A stretch of DNA of 40,791 nucleotides from Oscillospiraceae bacterium (GTDB taxonomy: Bacteria; Bacillota; Clostridia; Oscillospirales; Ruminococcaceae), in the NCBI GenBank assembly GCA_015067315.1, contig SVMR01000017.1, positions 1 through 40,791 of the forward strand, in the 5' to 3' direction. Numbering within the stretch: position 1 is the stretch's first letter; each line of letters opens with the position of its first letter. Under the pieces are notes generated by a model. That model made no database searches and had not been told where the DNA came from. It saw only the letters and a program-made list of their open reading frames with translations. Made by a program: the position numbers and the translations under genes. Positions 7,498 to 14,889 of this stretch are shown here, in pieces.

Positions 7498-7576
7498 AAA
7501 AACCTCCCAAAAAACTTTCTATATAATAAGTGTCAAAAAAACAGGGAATTGTTGCATAAAGAGAAAAAATATTTGA

Positions 7577-7605
7577 TTGAAAACAAAAGCCGTTTTATAT
7601 ATAAT
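7577..7605 (+). promoter_or_regulatory. Promoter of the SpoU methyltransferase gene
   Basis: TTGAAA (7577-7582) and TATAAT (7600-7605) with a 17-nt spacer, 30 nt before the start codon. Confidence 0.7.
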
Positions 7606-7634
7606 GATAATATAAAACATTTGGAGAGATTTTT

Positions 7635-8441
7635 ATGCCTGATATCATTGAAATAACCGATTTTTCCGCGCCGGAACTTGATATTTACGCCCGCCTTACG
7701 GAAGTTCAGCTTCTTAACCGGGAATTTCCGGAAAAAGGAATGTTCATTGCCGAAAGCCCGAAAGTTATCGAAAGGGCGCTTGATGCGGGTTATGAACCGG
7801 TTTCGGTTCTTGTTGAAAAAAAGCATATCGAAGGAGAAGCAAGGGAAGTTCTTGAAAGATTGGGAGATATTCCGGTTTTTGCGGCGGAATTTGACGTTCT
7901 TAAAGAGCTTACCGGTTTTCCGTTAACAAGGGGACTTCTTTGCGCCATGAAGCGGAAACCGCTTTTGAGCACGGAAGAAATCTGCGCCGGTGCTCAAAGA
8001 ATTGCGGTGCTCGAAGACGTTATGAACCCGACCAACGTCGGCGCGATAATCCGTTCCGCCGCCGCCCTTAAAATTGAAGCGGTTCTTCTTACGGAAGGAT
8101 GCAGCAACCCGCTTTACCGAAGGGCTATCCGTGTGAGCATGGGAACGGTTTTCCAGGTTCCATGGACTTTTGCGGAAGAAAACTGGCAGGAAAATCTCAA
8201 AAAGCTCGGTTTTAAAACCGCCGCAATGGCTCTTTGCGAGGATACGATCTGCATCGACGACGAACGGCTTGGAAAGGAAGAAAAACTTGCAATCGTTCTC
8301 GGAACGGAAGGGGAAGGTCTTCGCGAAAAAACAATTGCAGATTGCGATTATACAGTAAAAATCCCGATGGCAAACGGGGTCGATTCCCTCAATGTTGCCG
8401 CCGCAAGCGCGGTTGCTTTTTGGGAACTCAGAAAGAAATAA
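7635..8441 (+). CDS. TrmH/SpoU family RNA 2'-O-methyltransferase
   Basis: 268 aa. The N-terminal part (about 20-110) matches the substrate-binding domain of RlmB/TrmH-like enzymes (FIAESPKVIERALDAG). The C-terminal SPOUT domain has all three motifs: NPTNVGAIIRSA (motif 1), AIVLGTEGEGL (motif 2) and IPMANGVDSLNVAAASAV (motif 3), which build the trefoil-knot SAM pocket. Such enzymes methylate the ribose of a specific tRNA or 23S rRNA nucleotide; the target cannot be assigned from sequence. The ATG follows TTGGAGAG. It appears monocistronic, with its own promoter and a strong terminator. Confidence 0.93.
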   Translation: MPDIIEITDFSAPELDIYARLTEVQLLNREFPEKGMFIAESPKVIERALDAGYEPVSVLVEKKHIEGEAREVLERLGDIPVFAAEFDVLKELTGFPLTRGLLCAMKRKPLLSTEEICAGAQRIAVLEDVMNPTNVGAIIRSAAALKIEAVLLTEGCSNPLYRRAIRVSMGTVFQVPWTFAEENWQENLKKLGFKTAAMALCEDTICIDDERLGKEEKLAIVLGTEGEGLREKTIADCDYTVKIPMANGVDSLNVAAASAVAFWELRKK

Positions 8442-8473
8442 AAAGGAGCGTGCTCATTTGAGCACGCTCCTTT
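8442..8473. terminator. Bidirectional terminator
   Basis: Perfect stem over 8442-8473 (left arm AAAGGAGCGTGCTC, ATTT loop, right arm GAGCACGCTCCTTT). It separates the SpoU gene from the convergent minus-strand operon. Confidence 0.9.
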
Positions 8474-8479
8474 GTTTGT

Positions 8480-8896
8480 TTATTTTAAACATGAAAGATA
8501 TGCAAAAATACTGTCTTCTCCGCCGTTTTTATATCGTTCCATACATTTGATTACGGGAAAAATCATGGAACCGTTGGTGAGTTTTACCGCTATTGAAACT
8601 TCACCCTCCGGGTCTTCGTCATCAACGATCCATTCGCCGCCGTAAACTTTTATTGCGGTTTCACCGACAAAGGAACCGAGAGCAAATAAAATTGTTCCGG
8701 GTTTTGAGTCAATATGTGCTCTTCCGCTTGGATTATCAAAAAAACGGTCAATCTCTTTCATTCCTTCAACAGAATATGAAACATTGTAGCCGGAAGAGGT
8801 CAATGCTTTATAAATCCAATCGGAAGCGGAATAAATATCTTTTTCAAGTTTGCTCTTTGATGAAATACTGCGGAAAAGTTTCTTAAATAATCCCAT
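8480..8896 (-). CDS. Hypothetical protein, 138 aa
   Basis: I do not recognise this family. It is a soluble alpha/beta protein with a basic N-terminus (MGLFKKLFRSISSKSKLEKD), then an RFFDN...FALGSFVGETAIKVYGGEW core. Small Firmicutes proteins with a similar LG.(Y/F)(L/V)GE......GGEW pattern are often of unknown function, so the resemblance gives no role. The start follows GGGAGG. It is the last gene of a minus-strand group that begins at 11658, separated from the CPBP gene by 46 nt that contain a TA microsatellite. Confidence 0.6.
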   Translation of the reverse strand: MGLFKKLFRSISSKSKLEKDIYSASDWIYKALTSSGYNVSYSVEGMKEIDRFFDNPSGRAHIDSKPGTILFALGSFVGETAIKVYGGEWIVDDEDPEGEVSIAVKLTNGSMIFPVIKCMERYKNGGEDSIFAYLSCLK

Positions 8897-8928
8897 AAAA
8901 ATAACCTCCCTTTGTATTCATTTTATCA

Positions 8929-8943
8929 TATATATATATATAT
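8929..8943. repeat. TA dinucleotide microsatellite
   Basis: An alternating TA run of about seven units lies in the 46-nt gap between the CPBP gene stop codon and the start of the 138-aa gene. Slipped-strand changes here would alter spacing upstream of that gene. Confidence 0.8.
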
Positions 8944-9953
8944 CAAGTCAAAGATTTATCTTTTTTTAAAATCCGGATTCCGTACCAGATGCTCAGAACC
9001 GTTTGCAAAGCTGCGGTTATAATAAGCATTTCGTTCGAAGGTTGGGCGGCAAAAATACTCGTTGAGTTAACAAAAATATGGGAAGCGATGCAGGGGATAA
9101 GACTTTTTCCTTTATAAAAAACCGCGGTGTAGCAAAAACCTATGGCGGAAGCATATACGGTTTGAAGAAGAGTTTCAAAAACCGGAGCACCCATCAGAAG
9201 ATTTACTATATGACCGATTCCGAAGGTAAGGGAAGAAACGATTATTGCGGTTTTAATTCCGTTTTCCGCCATTCCGCTGAAAAACATTCCCCGGAAAATG
9301 ATTTCCTCAAGAAAACCCACCAGGAACATGCTTAAAACCGAAAGGACCGCCGTAAGCGGTTCTGTATCCGCGGAAAAACCGAACCAGAGATTTACCGAGG
9401 AAATGAGGAAAAGGGGAATATAAAAAAGAAAATCTTTCGCCGGTCTTTTTGGTCTGCAAAATCCGAAATAATCAAAAAGTCCGTTTGTTTTAATAAAATT
9501 TATAAGAACGGTGGAAAGCAAAACACCGAAAATAACGGTTAAAAGTTTTGGATATCCGATTGAATCGGAAAGAAAATCCGCATTTCCGAAACCGAGAACA
9601 TATATTGCTATCCAGACGATTGCAAAAACGGTTTTATCTTTTTGAAAAAATTTAAAAAGCGGGTTCGATTTTTGTTTTTTGCTCTGTTCAATATCGCAGA
9701 TAAGATTATAGAGACCGTCTTCGGAAAGAATTCCACGTTTTAAATCCGCCGGAAGTTCACCTTTTTCATCAAGGGAATAATCCCGGAGCCATTGTCCGCT
9801 TTCCATATATTGAGTAAGAAGCGAAACTTTCACCTGCATTTTTTTATCGTTTAAAAAATCCGGATTTGAATTAAAAGCGGAACTAACTTCGTCGAAAATC
9901 TTTTCAAGATGTTCAATTCGTTCAACTGCGTATCCGATTTCTTCCTTTGTCAT
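8943..9953 (-). CDS. DUF4298-CPBP intramembrane protease fusion
   Basis: 336 aa from the ATG at 9953, behind ACGGAGG; a TTG one codon upstream is equally possible. The N-terminal 90 residues match the small DUF4298 family: ERIEHLEKIF, then YMESGQWLRDYSLDEKGE and LKRGILSEDGLYNLI. After a short linker (SKKQKSNPLFKFFQKDKT) comes a membrane domain of about eight helices with the CPBP (CAAX protease/bacteriocin-processing) motifs EEIIFRG, FGIGH and SHIFVN, so the Glu-Glu-Arg and two His of the intramembrane glutamic protease site are present. DUF4298 normally occurs as a stand-alone protein, so this fusion is notable. Downstream of MazG and MBL genes, with 18 nt to the MBL stop. Confidence 0.85.
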   Translation of the reverse strand: MTKEEIGYAVERIEHLEKIFDEVSSAFNSNPDFLNDKKMQVKVSLLTQYMESGQWLRDYSLDEKGELPADLKRGILSEDGLYNLICDIEQSKKQKSNPLFKFFQKDKTVFAIVWIAIYVLGFGNADFLSDSIGYPKLLTVIFGVLLSTVLINFIKTNGLFDYFGFCRPKRPAKDFLFYIPLFLISSVNLWFGFSADTEPLTAVLSVLSMFLVGFLEEIIFRGMFFSGMAENGIKTAIIVSSLTFGIGHIVNLLMGAPVFETLLQTVYASAIGFCYTAVFYKGKSLIPCIASHIFVNSTSIFAAQPSNEMLIITAALQTVLSIWYGIRILKKDKSLT

Positions 9954-9971
9954 CAAAAAAACGCCTCCGTT

Positions 9972-10727
9972 TCAGCAGGAAAGAGATTCAAAAAGTTCTT
10001 CGCGGGTCATAAGTTCCGAATGTCCGCTTATGCAATGGGTAAAATCAAGTGTTTCCAGAAGGGAGAGAAAATCTTTCAAAAGTTTTTTGTCATAAGGGAT
10101 TTTTGCGACGTTTTCAAGAAAATCCTCCTCGTGCTCAATATCGAAATCCCAGGGTTTTCCGTAAAGATCCTTGCAGTTTGCGTCGCCGAGGAATAGAAAT
10201 TTTTCCGAAGGAATAAAGCAGATTACCGAATCTTCAGAATGGGGACCTTTTGCGTGGATGAGTTCGCAGGAAATTCCGCCGAGATCAAGGGTTTTTCTTC
10301 CTTCAAAAACGGTATCGGCGGGAACAACTTCGATTTTGCTTCTGTCAGGATATTCCCGCTTTATCATTTCTGTGCAGAAAACGATATCTTCGCCGGATTC
10401 AATGCGTTTTTTCATCGAATTGTTGTCCCATTGCCATTTTGAAACTTTTCGGAGCTGTTCATCGGTTTTTCTTCCTGCAATGATCGGAACTTTCCAGAAT
10501 TTTGCGCCGAAGGAATGATCCCAATGCCAATGGGAAAGAAGAACAAAATCCGGTTGGGGAAGCCCCTGTTCCGAAAGTTCGGCTTTGATTTTTTTAACAT
10601 GTTCCGCGGAATTTCCCGCATCGAAAAGCAAGGACTTTTCTTTGCCGATTATAATCCCGATATTCGGTCTGTCGGTATAATGTTCCGCGGAATAAATAAA
10701 AATATGTCCGGTTATTTTATTGATCAT
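9972..10727 (-). CDS. MBL-fold metallo-hydrolase
   Basis: 251 aa from the ATG at 10727, which overlaps the end of the mazG-like gene by 11 nt and has GCGGAGAAAG upstream. The metallo-beta-lactamase fold is shown by the di-metal motif SHWHWDH (H66, H68, D70, H71), the GPHSEDS motif, FLGDAN and the terminal SGHSE. Members of this superfamily hydrolyse many substrates, so no specific reaction can be given. The overlap with MazG suggests translational coupling and a shared process. Confidence 0.88.
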   Translation of the reverse strand: MINKITGHIFIYSAEHYTDRPNIGIIIGKEKSLLFDAGNSAEHVKKIKAELSEQGLPQPDFVLLSHWHWDHSFGAKFWKVPIIAGRKTDEQLRKVSKWQWDNNSMKKRIESGEDIVFCTEMIKREYPDRSKIEVVPADTVFEGRKTLDLGGISCELIHAKGPHSEDSVICFIPSEKFLFLGDANCKDLYGKPWDFDIEHEEDFLENVAKIPYDKKLLKDFLSLLETLDFTHCISGHSELMTREELFESLSC

Positions 10728-11082
10728 TTTCTTTCTCCGCTTTGGCAATATAATTTTCAAGATTGATTTTATGGTTATATTTAATTGCGGCTTTCCGGTC
10801 TTTTTCGATTATGATATCGTTCAAATCAAGATTGTTGACCGCGGCGATTGCAACTGCATAGTGTATAACATCCGCAAGTTCCTTTCCGAGTTCAGCCTGC
10901 AAATCGGTTCCGTCGTTTGATTTCCTTCCGGTTTTTCTGTTGATAACTTCCGCAACTTCGCCCATTTCTTCAACAAGCTTCATAAAAAGATTGTTTTCCG
11001 CAAGGAAAACTCCGTTTTTCTCCGCAAAACCGCCGTAGGTTTTTGCAAGATAGGATTCGAGGTTATTGATTGTAATTTCCAT
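10717..11082 (-). CDS. MazG-like nucleotide pyrophosphohydrolase
   Basis: 121 aa, the length of single-domain MazG-type all-alpha NTP pyrophosphohydrolases. The paired EExxE and ExxD metal-binding motifs are visible as LVEEMGEVAEVINR and ELGKELADVIHYAVAIA. These enzymes hydrolyse (d)NTPs, or related nucleotides, to the monophosphate and pyrophosphate. The start follows ACGGGAG. Second gene of a minus-strand operon; the stop overlaps the MBL gene start. The exact substrate is not readable. Confidence 0.85.
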   Translation of the reverse strand: MEITINNLESYLAKTYGGFAEKNGVFLAENNLFMKLVEEMGEVAEVINRKTGRKSNDGTDLQAELGKELADVIHYAVAIAAVNNLDLNDIIIEKDRKAAIKYNHKINLENYIAKAEKENDQ

Positions 11083-11100
11083 AAATTACTCCCGTAAAAT

Positions 11101-11658
11101 TTATTTATTATTTTTTCTTTTGTTCTTTTTCTGTTTTATTTTTTTATATCTTTTGTAATTAAGATGTATAAAATAAAAAAGACCCAAAGCCGAAAATGAA
11201 TACATAATTATGCTGAGAACCGAAAAACCGTTGTTTTCATAAGAAAGAATATCTATGGATTCATCGAATTCTATTAATACAGCATTATCCGTGCGCATAT
11301 CCAAAATTGTATCCGAATCGGGATGAATGATAAGTTCAACTTCCGTTCCGGGAGAAAGCTGATGGAATTTATTTATCATTTCTTTTTCGCCATATAAACG
11401 CCATGAATATATCAATAAGGATTCATAATCTTCAAAATAAACACGGAGTTTGTAGTTATGACTATGCGTGTGGTTTAAACGAGGTAAATTATATTGAAGA
11501 TCAAATTTTGAATAAGTTGCGGTCGTATGTATTGCTTCTTCGGGTGTTATTGGACGATACCAGAACTGATTTCCAAAACAAAAAACAGTACCCATAATCA
11601 AACCTATGATAAAAACAAAAAAAGCATCTTTTTTTGTTATTTCTTTGCGGTAGCTCAT
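11101..11658 (-). CDS. Hypothetical membrane protein, two transmembrane helices
   Basis: 185 aa. A helix near residues 12-31 (AFFVFIIGLIMGTVFCFG) and another near 143-166 (LSIIMYSFSALGLFYFIHL) flank an extracytoplasmic beta-rich region, followed by a very basic Lys-rich tail. The layout, with a conserved-looking PGTEVELIIHPDSDTILD segment, recalls DUF3592-like proteins of unknown role; the resemblance is weak. The ATG follows AAAGGAG. Likely the first gene of the operon continuing to mazG (18-nt gap). Confidence 0.65.
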   Translation of the reverse strand: MSYRKEITKKDAFFVFIIGLIMGTVFCFGNQFWYRPITPEEAIHTTATYSKFDLQYNLPRLNHTHSHNYKLRVYFEDYESLLIYSWRLYGEKEMINKFHQLSPGTEVELIIHPDSDTILDMRTDNAVLIEFDESIDILSYENNGFSVLSIIMYSFSALGLFYFIHLNYKRYKKIKQKKNKRKNNK

Positions 11659-11712
11659 TGTTTTCTCCTTTTTGATTTTATGTCTTTATATTACCATATC
11701 CGGATAAAAAAA

Positions 11713-11740
11713 GACAGAGCATTTTGCTCTGTCCTTTTGC
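11713..11740 (-). terminator. Terminator of the DMT transporter gene
   Basis: Minus strand: stem GACAGAGC/GCTCTGTC (11713-11733) followed by a run of T residues. It separates the transporter from the operon starting at 11658. Confidence 0.88.
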
Positions 11741-11755
11741 CGATTTGGATATTTT

Positions 11756-12667
11756 TTATTCCCCTTCAATAACCGTAAGCATAAGAATGCCGAGGATGAT
11801 GATGGAGATGAACACATACTGTTTCTTCGTGAGTTTTTCTTTAAGGAAAATTCTTGAAAGGATAAGGGAAACGACGCATACGCAGGAAAGAATGGGCGCC
11901 GCGATCGCTCCGTTTCCGCTCATTGCGTAAACGTAGGTAAGCTGACCGGCAGTTTCGCAAACGGCGGCGATTGCTTTGTCCTTCTGTTTCGGAAGTTCAA
12001 ATTTAACTCCTTTGAATTTCATGAACGCGAAAAGAATGATTCCGACGATTGCGAAGGTAAGTTCATAGGAAATATTTGCGACAAGTTCGATGTTTTCTTC
12101 GTTGATTCCGACAAGAGGACTTGTTTCCATTTCAAGGAAGAAGATATCAAGGAAGCTTCCGAATGCGTCGATGAACGCATAGCAGAAAGGCATAAGGAAA
12201 GCGATTACTGCAAGTTTTTTTCCAAGACGCTGTTTTCTGTTGACTTCGGAACTGTTTTCGGTATAGCTTACGCCGATTATACCGATTACGGTAAGGGCGA
12301 TTGCAAACCAGACTCCGGGAGCGATTGTTTCGCCAAGGAAAATCACGCAGAGAAGGGAACACATTGCGCCTGCGGTATTTTCAATGGGGTCCGCAAGGGA
12401 TTCTTCAATGAACCTGATTCCGAAGAAGGAACATGCCATTGAAAGAATATAGCAGAGAGAAACGGGAAGATAGACGACGAGGTTCATCGGATCATAATCA
12501 ATATCGGAAGTCAGCAGGGTGAACACCGCATGAATTCCCATTACCGCACCGACTAAAATACAGACTCTGAGATGGTCATATTTTGCATCTTCGTGGGAAC
12601 CTTTTTTATAAAAAAGTTCCGCAATACCCCAAAGCAAGGTTGTTGCAAGGGTGAAAAAAAGCCACAT
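11756..12667 (-). CDS. EamA/DMT superfamily transporter
   Basis: 303 aa with ten predicted membrane helices in two repeated EamA halves. The N-terminus (MWLFFTLATTLLWGIAELFYKKG) and the paired ends with short basic loops are typical of the drug/metabolite transporter superfamily. A charged cytoplasmic loop (NSSEVNRKQRLGKK) separates the halves. Such proteins move amino acids, nucleotide precursors or other metabolites; substrate not predictable. The start follows GGAGGTG. It appears monocistronic with its own terminator. Confidence 0.85.
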   Translation of the reverse strand: MWLFFTLATTLLWGIAELFYKKGSHEDAKYDHLRVCILVGAVMGIHAVFTLLTSDIDYDPMNLVVYLPVSLCYILSMACSFFGIRFIEESLADPIENTAGAMCSLLCVIFLGETIAPGVWFAIALTVIGIIGVSYTENSSEVNRKQRLGKKLAVIAFLMPFCYAFIDAFGSFLDIFFLEMETSPLVGINEENIELVANISYELTFAIVGIILFAFMKFKGVKFELPKQKDKAIAAVCETAGQLTYVYAMSGNGAIAAPILSCVCVVSLILSRIFLKEKLTKKQYVFISIIILGILMLTVIEGE

Positions 12668-12778
12668 AAAAAAACACCTCCGGGATGTCGAATGTAATGT
12701 TGATTTATCAAGTTTTTTAAAATATCAAAAAATATAATAGAATATTTTTTTGATTATGTCAATAAAAAACAGAAAAAA

Positions 12779-12803
12779 GGCAGGGGAGGAAGCCCCTGCC
12801 TTT
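12779..12803 (-). terminator. Terminator of the M42 peptidase gene
   Basis: Stem GGCAGGGG/CCCCTGCC (12779-12800) with T residues on the minus-strand side, 20 nt beyond the stop codon. Confidence 0.88.
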
Positions 12804-12819
12804 TATGCGGACGAATTTG

Positions 12820-13851
12820 TTATTTACAGTATGCCGCAAGGAGTTTAAGAGTGTTTTCAACGCCGTCCTTGTGGCTTCTTTCATAACCGTGGGATGCATA
12901 TACTCCGGAACCGATAAGTCCGTGGCGGATGTCATATCCCGCGTCAAGGGTGGAATCAACGTCGGAACCGTAAAAAGGATAGATATCAACAGCGAAGCTG
13001 ATATCGTTTTCTTTTGCGGCCTTGATAAGACCTGTCACAACGTCATAATTATAAGGTCCGCGGGAATCCTTGGAGCAGATTGAAACCATGTGTTCGTCGC
13101 ATCCGAGACCTTCGCCGACGCAGCCCATATCCACGGAAATCATTTCGGTAACGCCTTCGGGAATTGAAGCGGCGCCGCCGTGACCGACTTCCTCATAAAC
13201 GGTGATATAATGATACTGGCGGTTTTCGAGTTCAATGTTGTTTTCTTTAAGATATTTCGCATATCCGAGAAGGATTCCGACGCTGAGCTTATCGTCGAGG
13301 AAGCGGCTTTTGATATATCCTTTGGAAGTTACGGTTGTTCTGGGGTCGAAGCAGACGATGTCGCCCACCATGATTCCGAGTTTTTCTGTATCTTCCTTGG
13401 AATTTACAACTTCGTCAAGAACAACTTCCATTCCGGCATATTTGCGCTTGATGTCGTTGTAATCGCCGTTTACGTGGATAGAAGCGTTGTCAAGCTGGAA
13501 GGTTCCTTCAAAAATTCCGTTGAAGCGGGTGATAATGCGGCAGTTTTCCGCTTCGGCGTTGTTGGGGTTCATTCCGCCGAGAGGGGAAACCCGAAGATTT
13601 CCGTTGCCCTTGATTTCGGAAACCATTGCGCCGAGAGTATCGGTATGCGCCGCAAGAACGATTCCGTTATCCTTGTTTTTGCCGCCGATATCGACGAGAA
13701 CACAGCCTTTTATGGTCATTTTGGGTTCATATCCAAGCTTGCGGTATTCTTCCATAACGAATTCCGCGGCGTTTTTGGTGTAGCCTGTGGGGCTGTCGAT
13801 TGCAAGGAGTTTGCAGGTTATATCGGTGATGTAATCAACGTATTTTTTCAT
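12820..13851 (-). CDS. M42 family metallopeptidase (glutamyl aminopeptidase-like)
   Basis: 343 aa from the ATG at 13851, preceded by AGAGGTGG; the longer reading to 13923 has no site and enters the terminator. M42 peptidases are cytosolic dinuclear metal aminopeptidases that trim peptides in large assemblies. Visible signature elements: AHTDTLG with ligand H69, SRFLDDKLSV with the bridging Asp, YEEVGHGG with the catalytic Glu pair, ISVDMG with the next Asp ligand, and the C-terminal ASHGYERSH. Family length and all metal sites are complete. Substrate preference is not readable. Single gene. Confidence 0.94.
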   Translation of the reverse strand: MKKYVDYITDITCKLLAIDSPTGYTKNAAEFVMEEYRKLGYEPKMTIKGCVLVDIGGKNKDNGIVLAAHTDTLGAMVSEIKGNGNLRVSPLGGMNPNNAEAENCRIITRFNGIFEGTFQLDNASIHVNGDYNDIKRKYAGMEVVLDEVVNSKEDTEKLGIMVGDIVCFDPRTTVTSKGYIKSRFLDDKLSVGILLGYAKYLKENNIELENRQYHYITVYEEVGHGGAASIPEGVTEMISVDMGCVGEGLGCDEHMVSICSKDSRGPYNYDVVTGLIKAAKENDISFAVDIYPFYGSDVDSTLDAGYDIRHGLIGSGVYASHGYERSHKDGVENTLKLLAAYCK

Positions 13852-13908
13852 TGTAATTCCACCTCTGTACGTTTTTAATATAAATTTATTATAGCACAAA
13901 ATAACAAA

Positions 13909-13935
13909 AAAAGACAGGGGCAAATTGCCACTGTT
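13909..13935 (-). terminator. Terminator beside repeat copy 1
   Basis: Minus strand: arms ACAGTGGC and GCCCCTGT around AATTT with one mismatch, followed by a T-rich run. The same hairpin, better paired, sits beside repeat copy 2, so it belongs to the duplicated unit. Confidence 0.7.
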
Positions 13936-13959
13936 CTAAAATGTCAATCTTGATTGCAG

Positions 13960-14060
13960 CCCTCTCAGTCAGCTGCGCTGACAGCTCCCCCAAAGGGGGA
14001 GCCAAGACTTGCCTCTCACCATGGGAGAGGTGGCGCGGCGTAAGCCGTGACGGAGAGGGT
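13960..14060. repeat. 101-bp hairpin-rich intergenic repeat, copy 1
   Basis: 97 of 101 positions match copy 2 at 14787-14887 in the same orientation. The element is a chain of small palindromes: GTCAGCTGCGCTGAC, AGCTCCCCCAAAGGGGGAGC and CCTCTCACCATGGGAGAGG. Its ends are inverted (CCCTCTC.GTCA and TGACGGAGAGGG). No coding capacity. From memory, similar repeats are common in gut Clostridia intergenic regions. Confidence 0.93.
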
Positions 14061-14062
14061 TT

Positions 14063-14101
14063 TTATCTCACCGATTTCAGCATTTTCTCAAAAAACATAA
14101 C
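14063..14101 (-). pseudogene. Possible remnant of a spoIVB-like 3' end
   Basis: Immediately beside repeat copy 1 the minus strand reads VMFFEKMLKSVR then stop; the true spoIVB end beside copy 2 reads GIFIENMLEAAR then stop. In both, the stop codon begins exactly two bases outside the repeat, and 18 of the first 23 bases agree. The open reading does not extend into a recognisable SpoIVB domain upstream. Confidence 0.45.
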
Positions 14102-14176
14102 CTCAAAAATAAACATACATTCCGGATGTATGGCTGATGAACATGTTTTTATTCGGTTCCGCAAGTTAAAATTGCC

Positions 14177-14683
14177 TTATTTTCTTTTGCATTCTCCTGC
14201 AATATAAACCCCTTCCTGAATTGCCGCGAAAGTTGCAGCGGAACATACCGCAGCGGAACTGTATTTCAATTCGATAAAATTCAGCGTTAAGGGCAAAAGA
14301 AACAGAAAAAATCCCGAAATTTTGTTCATTGCAGTATGCAGGGATATAAACCGTTTTTGGGAAATATAACCCCATACAATACTGCCGGTTTTGATAATTG
14401 CAATTACGGCGCCCCATATCCATAACCATTGAGGAATATTGATCGCCGGCAATATTTTAATCAAAGATGCCGTCACAAACGCAAGATCGGCGGCTGTATC
14501 GAGTTTAGAACCAAATTCGCAGGCGCTTTTTGTCTTTCTTGCAATGGTTCCGTCAATCATATCGCTGAAACCGCAGATGAGATATACGATATAAAATTCT
14601 GCCGAAAACGCAGGAAAGAACAGCAGCAAAATACTGCCGAGAATACGGCAGCCTGTGACTATATTCGCAATGTGTTTTATCAT
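14177..14683 (-). CDS. CDP-alcohol phosphatidyltransferase family protein
   Basis: 168 aa, about six membrane helices. The family signature DGxxARx8GxxxDxxxD is complete: D44-G45-T-I-A48-R49, then eight residues, G58, D62 and D66, preceded by D41. These enzymes join a CDP-activated lipid to an alcohol such as glycerol phosphate, serine or inositol in phospholipid synthesis. The short length resembles PgsA-like members, but the alcohol cannot be told from the motif, and this may not be the main phosphatidylglycerophosphate synthase. The ATG follows TAGGAGAAC. It is flanked on both sides by copies of the same intergenic repeat. Confidence 0.88.
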   Translation of the reverse strand: MIKHIANIVTGCRILGSILLLFFPAFSAEFYIVYLICGFSDMIDGTIARKTKSACEFGSKLDTAADLAFVTASLIKILPAINIPQWLWIWGAVIAIIKTGSIVWGYISQKRFISLHTAMNKISGFFLFLLPLTLNFIELKYSSAAVCSAATFAAIQEGVYIAGECKRK

Positions 14684-14736
14684 CCGTTCTCCTAAAATTC
14701 AAATTTTTCGGACTCATTATATCATATACAAAAATA

Positions 14737-14766
14737 AAAAGACAGGGGTATATTACCCCTGTTCTA
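14737..14766 (-). terminator. Terminator of spoIVB beside repeat copy 2
   Basis: Minus strand: ACAGGGGT/ACCCCTGT stem followed by T residues. It matches the hairpin at 13909-13935 and lies in the same position relative to the repeat. Confidence 0.82.
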
Positions 14767-14786
14767 AATGTTAATCTGTGATGTCG

Positions 14787-14887
14787 CCCTCTCAGTCAGC
14801 TGCGCTGACAGCTCCCCCAAAGGGGGATCCAAGACTTGCCTCTCATCATGGGAGAGGTGGCGCGGCGTAAGCAGAGACGGAGAGGGT
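14787..14887. repeat. 101-bp hairpin-rich intergenic repeat, copy 2
   Basis: Differs from copy 1 at four positions, two of them adjacent to the CGTGA/AGAGA segment near the right end. It lies between the spoIVB stop codon and the spoIVB terminator, so it is transcribed as part of the spoIVB 3' UTR. Confidence 0.93.
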
Positions 14888-14889
14888 AT

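Larger units (their letters stand above)
13852..14176. other. Long intergenic region between M42 peptidase and phosphatidyltransferase genes
   Basis: This 325-bp gap holds the presumed promoter zone of the M42 gene (minus-strand TATAAT at 13893-13888), a terminator, repeat copy 1, and a 3' remnant similar to the end of spoIVB (14063-14100). The last 75 bp show nothing I can assign. Confidence 0.7.

Noticed and set aside
12820-13923. Longer 367-residue form of the M42 peptidase
   Set aside because: The extra N-terminus has no ribosome binding site, runs through the promoter region and into a terminator, and is absent from the family pattern.
13960-14887. The repeat pair as ends of a transposon carrying the phosphatidyltransferase gene
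   Set aside because: The copies are direct rather than inverted, no transposase is present and no target-site duplication is visible. A dispersed intergenic element is simpler.
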